A stretch of 64,000 nucleotides of DNA from contig CAWGHD010000002.1 of NCBI GenBank assembly GCA_963822295.1, positions 186,001 to 250,000 of the forward strand. Reading direction: 5' to 3'. Positions 62,247-64,000 of the stretch are shown here, one piece after another. A program made the translations under genes and the position numbers. Under the pieces are notes generated by a model, which made no database searches, was not told where the DNA came from, and saw only the letters and a program-made list of their open reading frames with translations. Source of the DNA: VRUE01 sp963822295. GTDB taxonomy: Bacteria; Actinomycetota; Thermoleophilia; Solirubrobacterales; 70-9. The first letter of the stretch is position 1. Each line of letters starts with the position of its first letter.

Positions 62247-63645
62247 TCAGAACGCGGGCCTTCTCGGCTTCGAACTCTTTCTTGGTGAGGACGCCCTTCT
62301 CGTGCAGCTCGCCAATCCGCTCCAGCCGCTCGAGCCGGGTGTCCTCGCCGCCGGTCGCCTTCGCGCTCCCGCCGCCCCGGCCGCCCGCGTCGCCGTCTCC
62401 GTCGTCTCCATCGCCATCGTCCTTGCCGGGCATCCGCACCTCCGGCAGGCGCAGTTTCGAGGCGCGCTCGCCGATGTTGGCGCTTTTGACGGCGCCGACC
62501 ACCCGATCCTTGGTCTTGTCGATGAACTCGTCGTAGCTGGCGTCCGGGTTTTCCTCATGCGCCAGCTTGCGCAGCTCGTGGATGCCGAACGCGGCGAACC
62601 CGGCGACCGCCAGGGCGGTCAGGAACGAGCGCAGGTTCTGGGTCGGCGCCGAGAGGAAGTAGATGCCGACGACGACCGCCAGGCCCGAGTAGACCCAGGC
62701 CGGGTACTCGCGCAGCGCCGGTGCCAGCACCCTGCGGGTCGCCCGCGCCGAGCCCGTCGGCGAGGCGAGCCAGCCGGCGATCCCGAACAGCACGCCGAAC
62801 ACGATCAGGGTCTTGGCCAGGCTCGTCATCAGCGAGGTCGCGATCTCCCAGGTCGCCTCGGCGGCCGGCCTGGCGCTCTCGTTCGTGACGAGCTGGTCGA
62901 CGACTATTCCGCCCGCGACCTCACGGGCGACGATCACCGCGAACCCGGCCGAGATCAGCCCGATCCCGCAGAAGAGCACGGTGACCCAGCGTTCCGCCCG
63001 CGAGAGGTAGATGGCGAGGCCGAAGGTGAGGAAGGTGAGCAGCGAGAGGACGATCGCCAGCCCCTTCAGCGCCGCCGCGATGTTCTGCGCCGTCTGCAGC
63101 TGGTCGGAGCGAAGGATCGTGATCTCCGCCGCGTCGGGCGGCAGTTTCTCGGCGAGGGACTCGCCGACCCCGACCTGGTCGGCCAGGTTCGTCACCAGGC
63201 TGCCCAGTTGAAGCTTCACTTCGCCGTCCTCGGTCTCCACCGCCTCTTTTTCGTCTTCGAGCACCGCGACAAGCTGTTCGTGGGTGGTCCGGTTGGCGTC
63301 TTTCCAGAGCTCCTGCGCGGTCGACGTTTCCAGGACCTTTTCGACGCCCTGCGGCGCCACCGACCGCACGACCCCGGAGAGCGGCCCGGCGAACTCCTTG
63401 GTTTCTCCGGGCAGCTTGTCTTCGAATTCTTTTTCGAGGTCGACGTTCGCGTAAAGCTGGTCGACGAGGAAGTCGGACAGGGCGGAGCGGATCTCGGGGT
63501 TCTGCAGCAGCTTGTCGCTGGTCTTGACCCAGTCGTCGCTGTTCAGCGCCTGGCGTTCGACCCAGATCGCGAAGACGCTGAGAAAGGCGAGAAACGAGCC
63601 GAAGACGACCAGAGCGTTGATCGCGCGTCGTCGTCCGCGGCCCAT
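62233..63645 (-). CDS. Membrane protein with C-terminal SHOCT domain
   Basis: A 470-aa protein with about five membrane helices, an extracytoplasmic helical domain between the first two (about 35-185), a linker rich in Asp/Gly (DDGDGDDGDGDAGG) and the SHOCT motif LERIGELHEKGVLTKKEFEA. Role unknown; SHOCT domains often mark oligomerising proteins. Stop overlaps the collagen-like gene start. Confidence 0.75.
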   Translation of the reverse strand: MGRGRRRAINALVVFGSFLAFLSVFAIWVERQALNSDDWVKTSDKLLQNPEIRSALSDFLVDQLYANVDLEKEFEDKLPGETKEFAGPLSGVVRSVAPQGVEKVLETSTAQELWKDANRTTHEQLVAVLEDEKEAVETEDGEVKLQLGSLVTNLADQVGVGESLAEKLPPDAAEITILRSDQLQTAQNIAAALKGLAIVLSLLTFLTFGLAIYLSRAERWVTVLFCGIGLISAGFAVIVAREVAGGIVVDQLVTNESARPAAEATWEIATSLMTSLAKTLIVFGVLFGIAGWLASPTGSARATRRVLAPALREYPAWVYSGLAVVVGIYFLSAPTQNLRSFLTALAVAGFAAFGIHELRKLAHEENPDASYDEFIDKTKDRVVGAVKSANIGERASKLRLPEVRMPGKDDGDGDDGDGDAGGRGGGSAKATGGEDTRLERLERIGELHEKGVLTKKEFEAEKARVLNADD

Positions 63646-63700
63646 GGAGGGATGCTATACGTGACCTGAGCGTGCCCAGCCAACCTTCAGGAGGCGATCG

Positions 63701-64000
63701 ATGAAGCTCGAGGGAATCCACCACATCACCGCGATCACCTCCGACGCGCAGGACAACGTCGACTTCTACGCCGGGGTGCTCGGCCTGCGTCTGGTCAAGA
63801 AAACGGTCAACCAGGACCAGCCGACCGTCTACCACCTCTTCTACGCCGACGAGAAGGGCAGCGCCGGCTCCGACCTCACCTTCTTCGAGTTCCCCGGCGT
63901 GCCGGCGGGCAGGGCCGGGGCGGGGGACGTCCACCGCGTCGTCTGGCGGGTCGGATCGCGGGACTCGATCGACTTCTGGGAGAAGCGGCTCTCCGAGAAC
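63701..64000 (+). CDS. VOC ring-cleaving dioxygenase-like protein, partial
   Basis: ATG 63701 after AGGAGG, open to the window end (100 codons). MKLEGIHHITAITSDAQDNV has the metal-His of VOC dioxygenases; LGLRLVKKTVNQDQPTVYHL and FYADEKGSAGSDLTFFEF follow. It resembles MhqO-type hydroquinone dioxygenases. The rest lies outside the window. Confidence 0.8.
   Translation, partial: MKLEGIHHITAITSDAQDNVDFYAGVLGLRLVKKTVNQDQPTVYHLFYADEKGSAGSDLTFFEFPGVPAGRAGAGDVHRVVWRVGSRDSIDFWEKRLSEN

Overview
The window is GC-rich chromosomal DNA from an actinomycete. The gene content fits Actinomycetota, most likely Thermoleophilia/Solirubrobacterales: disA-carD-ispD-ispF-cysS-rlmB-sigH order, a tilS-hpt-ftsH-fol cluster, a type III glutamine synthetase, ClpC, and small collagen-like and RTX-like secreted proteins. 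The lineage is an inference from gene content, not a database match.

Positions 1-40858 are mostly housekeeping. The run starts with the 3' end of a secreted RTX-repeat protein, a collagen-like protein and glnN. Next come a bifunctional beta-oxidation enzyme with its small downstream operon (VOC, sirtuin, HAD), a three-domain cell-wall hydrolase, and an amt-PII operon closed by a strong terminator. A MerR-cyclase fusion follows, then tilS-hpt-ftsH-folP-folB-folK, coaX-dus-greA-lysS, clpC, disA-carD-ispD, ispF, an acyl-CoA ligase, cysS, rlmB and sigH. Between about 18.7 and 21.05 kb, ftsH, folP and folK carry about twelve single-base indels. This looks like a low-quality sequence patch rather than biology.

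Positions 40.9-57.9 kb are an accessory defence region with visibly lower GC and different codon use. It holds an Mrr-type endonuclease, an EcoRI-family adenine methyltransferase overlapping a DUF262-HNH nuclease gene, a double zinc-ribbon protein, and then a five-gene operon. The operon encodes an unknown 962-aa protein, an unknown 367-aa protein, an 1846-aa DruE-like DUF1998 helicase, a Cas4/AddB-like Fe-S nuclease with a C-terminal OB-like domain, and a DruA (DUF4338) protein. A 27-codon micro-ORF with a perfect ribosome binding site sits between nuclease and druA. DruA plus DruE is the signature of type I Druantia, but gene order and partners differ from published types, so this is the best candidate for an undescribed variant.

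The operon is bracketed by about 165-bp imperfect direct repeats. Their most conserved 55 bp are the 3' half of a tRNA-Arg(CCU) cut exactly at the anticodon loop, a classic integrase attachment site. No integrase gene is visible inside. The right repeat also forms the last codons of a GNAT-like gene.

After the island come an intact tRNA-Thr(UGU), a secreted alpha/beta hydrolase, small secreted or membrane proteins including a second collagen-like one, a SHOCT-tailed membrane protein and the start of a VOC dioxygenase cut by the window end.
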